From Acidobacteriota bacterium (lineage in GTDB: Bacteria > Acidobacteriota > Terriglobia > UBA7540), in assembly GCA_021828225.1 (NCBI GenBank), contig JAKASH010000125.1:1-7762 (forward strand): a stretch of 7,762 bases of DNA, given 5' to 3'. The notes beneath the pieces are model-generated. The model was given only the letters and a program-made list of their open reading frames with translations. It did no database searches and was not told the origin of the DNA. Positions within the stretch are counted from its first letter, which is position 1; each line of letters opens with the position of its first letter. Position numbers and translations under genes: made by a program. Below, piece after piece: positions 5,557 to 7,762 of the stretch.

Positions 5557-7762
5557 ATGAGTGCAGACACTAAAGACGGTGGACGCCGTCGTAAGCTGAA
5601 CGTAATTTTATTCGTTCTTGGGCTGGCGCTTGTATTCAATGCTGCCTACCTGGCCGCATACGCCACGCCGGATCTCTTCTACGTCATCAATGCCCTTTTA
5701 CATCCCTTTGTGGGACTTCTCGTCGCCGTTCTCTTCGTGATTTATCTCAAACGGCACCGGGAATATCTGACAAGCCTTTCAGGACGCATTTCTGTAGCAC
5801 TGCTCGCCGTTTCCGCAGGTTTCGGCATTTACCTTGCCTTCGTCGGGATGACGCGGCCGCACAGCCTCGCGCTCTACCTCCATGTCGGGTTCGCGATTGG
5901 CGGCCTGTTCTTCCTGCTGGTTCGCCTCCGTACATGGATGCGTGGCCGGGAAGTGCTGCCTTTCGCCAGGCACGCCTGGCAGATTGCCGGAGTTGGCTTC
6001 GTGGGAGCACTGGTTTTCTACGGCGGAGTAGCCCTGTACCATCATTACGACCCCAACCCCAAATACATCATTAAGAATCCGCTCACCGCACCTACGAGCG
6101 CATACAAGGAAGGCGGGGGCAAGAACAGCCTGATGTGGCCCAGTTCAGCCCAGACTTCGAACGGCGGGACGATCCCGGCTAAGTTCTTCCTGAATGCAAA
6201 AAGCTGCGAGCCGTGCCATAAGGACATCTACCGCGAATGGCACAGCTCGATGCATCATTACTCGTCTTTCAACAATCAGTATTACCGCAAGGCCATCGAA
6301 TACATGCAGTCCACCGTGGGGATCAAACCCTCGATGTTGTGCGCAGGATGCCACGACCAGGCCGTGGCGTTCACGGACATGATGCAGAAATATCCGATCC
6401 GCCAGATCGAGTTCACGCCGGAAGCCCAGGCAGGTCTCAGTTGCATTTCTTGTCATGCCATCGCCCAGGTCGTCAGCACGATGGGGAATGGGGATTATGT
6501 CATGAAGTATCCCCCGCTCGACCGGCTCGTAGCCAGCAAGAATCCCCTCGTGCGCAAGATTGCAGACTATGCCGTTATCCTTGACCCCAAGCCACATCGC
6601 CACGTCTTTTTCAAGCCCTTTATGCACAAGCGCGCCGAAGTCGCCGAGTTCTGCTCGGTCTGCCACAAGGTGCATCTGGATATCCCCGATAATCATTACC
6701 GCTGGGTTCGCGGCTTCGACGATTACGATCACTGGCAGGCCAGTGGTGTTTCAGGCAACAGCGCGAGATCGTTCTACTACCCACCAAAGTCCCTGACCTG
6801 TGTAAACTGCCACATGCCCATGGTCCGCTCCAACGACTACGGCAACATCAACGGCTACATCAATTCGCACCGTTTTGTGGCAGCGAATACAGCCGTCCCA
6901 ACCTCTCATGGCGATACCCGGCAGGTCAAAGACGTTGAGAAATTCCTGAAAGGCGCTGTCAGCGTCGATCTCTTCGCCATTGCTCAGGAACCGAAAGGCG
7001 CGTCGGAAAGACCCATCTCGCAGGAGCTGCTAGGTGGAGGGCCGCAGCTTTCCACCATGTTTGCCGTCGGCGAGGAATCGTCCCGCGGGCTCGAGGCCCA
7101 GGAGATCACCGCCGTGCCTCCGGCCAAGTTGATGGCGCCTCTCAATCGGGGCGTTGCCTATCTGCGGCGAGGTGAAACAGATCGAGTCGAAGTGGTGGTA
7201 CGCACCCAGCGCGTGGGGCACTTCTTCCCAGGCGGCACGATTGACGCTTTCGACTGCTGGGTCGAACTCAAGGCGGTGGACAACAAAGGCCACATCATTT
7301 TCTGGAGTGGTGAAACGGCTGACGATGGGAAAGGTCCTGTCGATCCCGGAGCCCATTTCTACCGCGCTCTCCAGGTCGATGAACATGGGCACGTCATCAA
7401 CAAGCGCAACGCCTGGGCGGAGCGGGCCAACGTCTATGTACATTTGATTCCTCCCGGCGCGGCCGACACCGTGCACTTCCGGATAAAGGTCCCGAAAGAC
7501 TGCGGCAACAAAATCACTTTTACCGCCAAGCTGAATTACCGCAAGTTTGACTGGTGGTTCACCCAGTGGGCTTTTGCGGGCCGGCGCGATCCGTATCAGA
7601 AGAATCGCCGTACAACTCCCAATTCCGACAACACGCACTGGATTTTCGATGGCAATCCTGTGCGTGCCGATGTCTCCGCCAAGTACAAGAGAATTCCAAA
7701 CGTTCCGATCGTCGTGATGTCCAAGGACACCGTGACGATCCCGGTGTTGCCGGCATCCGATC
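5557..7762 (+). CDS. Membrane-anchored pentaheme c-type cytochrome, c554-like (3' end outside the window)
   Basis: The frame is open from the ATG at 5557 to the window end (735 full codons, no stop). No ATG, GTG or TTG lies between this start and the in-frame stop at 5443, so the start is well fixed. Five hydrophobic helices at about 14-36, 40-64, 78-97, 104-124 and 141-164 obey the positive-inside rule (RRRK at 10-13, KRHR at 65-68, and the arginines at 123-131 are cytoplasmic), so everything after residue 165 should be periplasmic. Five CXXCH c-heme motifs start at C217, C262, C296, C366 and C415. The first, CEPCHKDIYREWHSSMHH, has the cytochrome c554-like context. A beta-rich region at about 520-660 carries VGHFFPGG (553-560), seen in many multiheme cytochromes. 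The likely role is electron transfer between membrane carriers and the periplasm; the substrate is unknown. In related proteins TPR repeats often follow, which cannot be seen here. AGG abuts the ATG and AAAAAGGGG lies 16 nt away, so the ribosome site is atypical. Confidence 0.9.
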   Translation, partial: MSADTKDGGRRRKLNVILFVLGLALVFNAAYLAAYATPDLFYVINALLHPFVGLLVAVLFVIYLKRHREYLTSLSGRISVALLAVSAGFGIYLAFVGMTRPHSLALYLHVGFAIGGLFFLLVRLRTWMRGREVLPFARHAWQIAGVGFVGALVFYGGVALYHHYDPNPKYIIKNPLTAPTSAYKEGGGKNSLMWPSSAQTSNGGTIPAKFFLNAKSCEPCHKDIYREWHSSMHHYSSFNNQYYRKAIEYMQSTVGIKPSMLCAGCHDQAVAFTDMMQKYPIRQIEFTPEAQAGLSCISCHAIAQVVSTMGNGDYVMKYPPLDRLVASKNPLVRKIADYAVILDPKPHRHVFFKPFMHKRAEVAEFCSVCHKVHLDIPDNHYRWVRGFDDYDHWQASGVSGNSARSFYYPPKSLTCVNCHMPMVRSNDYGNINGYINSHRFVAANTAVPTSHGDTRQVKDVEKFLKGAVSVDLFAIAQEPKGASERPISQELLGGGPQLSTMFAVGEESSRGLEAQEITAVPPAKLMAPLNRGVAYLRRGETDRVEVVVRTQRVGHFFPGGTIDAFDCWVELKAVDNKGHIIFWSGETADDGKGPVDPGAHFYRALQVDEHGHVINKRNAWAERANVYVHLIPPGAADTVHFRIKVPKDCGNKITFTAKLNYRKFDWWFTQWAFAGRRDPYQKNRRTTPNSDNTHWIFDGNPVRADVSAKYKRIPNVPIVVMSKDTVTIPVLPASD

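Noticed and set aside
5442..5639. 65-codon minus-strand frame overlapping the cytochrome start
   Set aside because: It overlaps the well-supported cytochrome N-terminus and the intergenic region, has no ribosome site of note and no recognisable features.
6145..6732. 195-codon antisense frame opposite the cytochrome
   Set aside because: The plus strand here encodes the CXXCH motifs without interruption. The antisense product has no recognisable domain and is a by-product of GC-rich codon use.
7030..7638. 202-codon antisense frame opposite the cytochrome C-terminal region
   Set aside because: The opposite strand carries the continuous beta-domain coding sequence with the VGHFFPGG motif; the antisense frame has no start context or family resemblance.

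Overview
The window looks like a chromosomal piece of a moderately GC-rich environmental bacterium. Several gene types that are abundant in Acidobacteriota sit together: a secreted FG-GAP/ASPIC-UnbV (CRTAC1-type) protein, a c554-like multiheme cytochrome with a C-terminal beta domain, a NarL-type two-component pair and a ROK regulator. Acidobacteriota is therefore my best guess at the phylum, but this rests on gene content only; no rRNA or other marker gene is present.

Layout: (1) 78-1238, plus strand, is a ROK-family regulator/kinase homologue with its own good-looking sigma70-type promoter and Shine-Dalgarno site; all four ligands of the usual ROK zinc site are substituted. (2) 1343-5198, minus strand, is a compact three-gene operon read from right to left: an exported seven-repeat FG-GAP protein with a C-terminal ASPIC/UnbV domain and a twin-arginine-like signal (5198-3447), a membrane HisKA_3 sensor histidine kinase (3441-2023) and a NarL/FixJ-type response regulator (2017-1343). 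Each junction is only 5 bp. (3) 5199-5556 is a 358-bp divergent intergenic region with an AT-rich core, inverted and direct repeats and weak promoter-like boxes. (4) 5557 to the window edge, plus strand, is a large gene still open at 7762: five N-terminal membrane helices, five CXXCH c-heme motifs and a beta-rich C-terminal region.

How the genes may work together (inference): the operon order and spacing suggest that the exported propeller protein, the kinase and the regulator form one signalling unit, with the propeller as a possible extracytoplasmic input or interaction partner. The divergent cytochrome is the obvious candidate target of the regulator, because both promoters would have to lie in the shared intergenic region. 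That region holds three copies of a GTAGA/TCTAC element, two of them forming a perfect inverted repeat. The cytochrome topology, with conserved-looking histidines in helices 2 and 4 near the periplasmic side, would fit an electron-transfer protein joining the membrane quinone pool to periplasmic c-hemes. None of this has been tested here. The ROK gene is convergent to the operon and is probably an independent unit.
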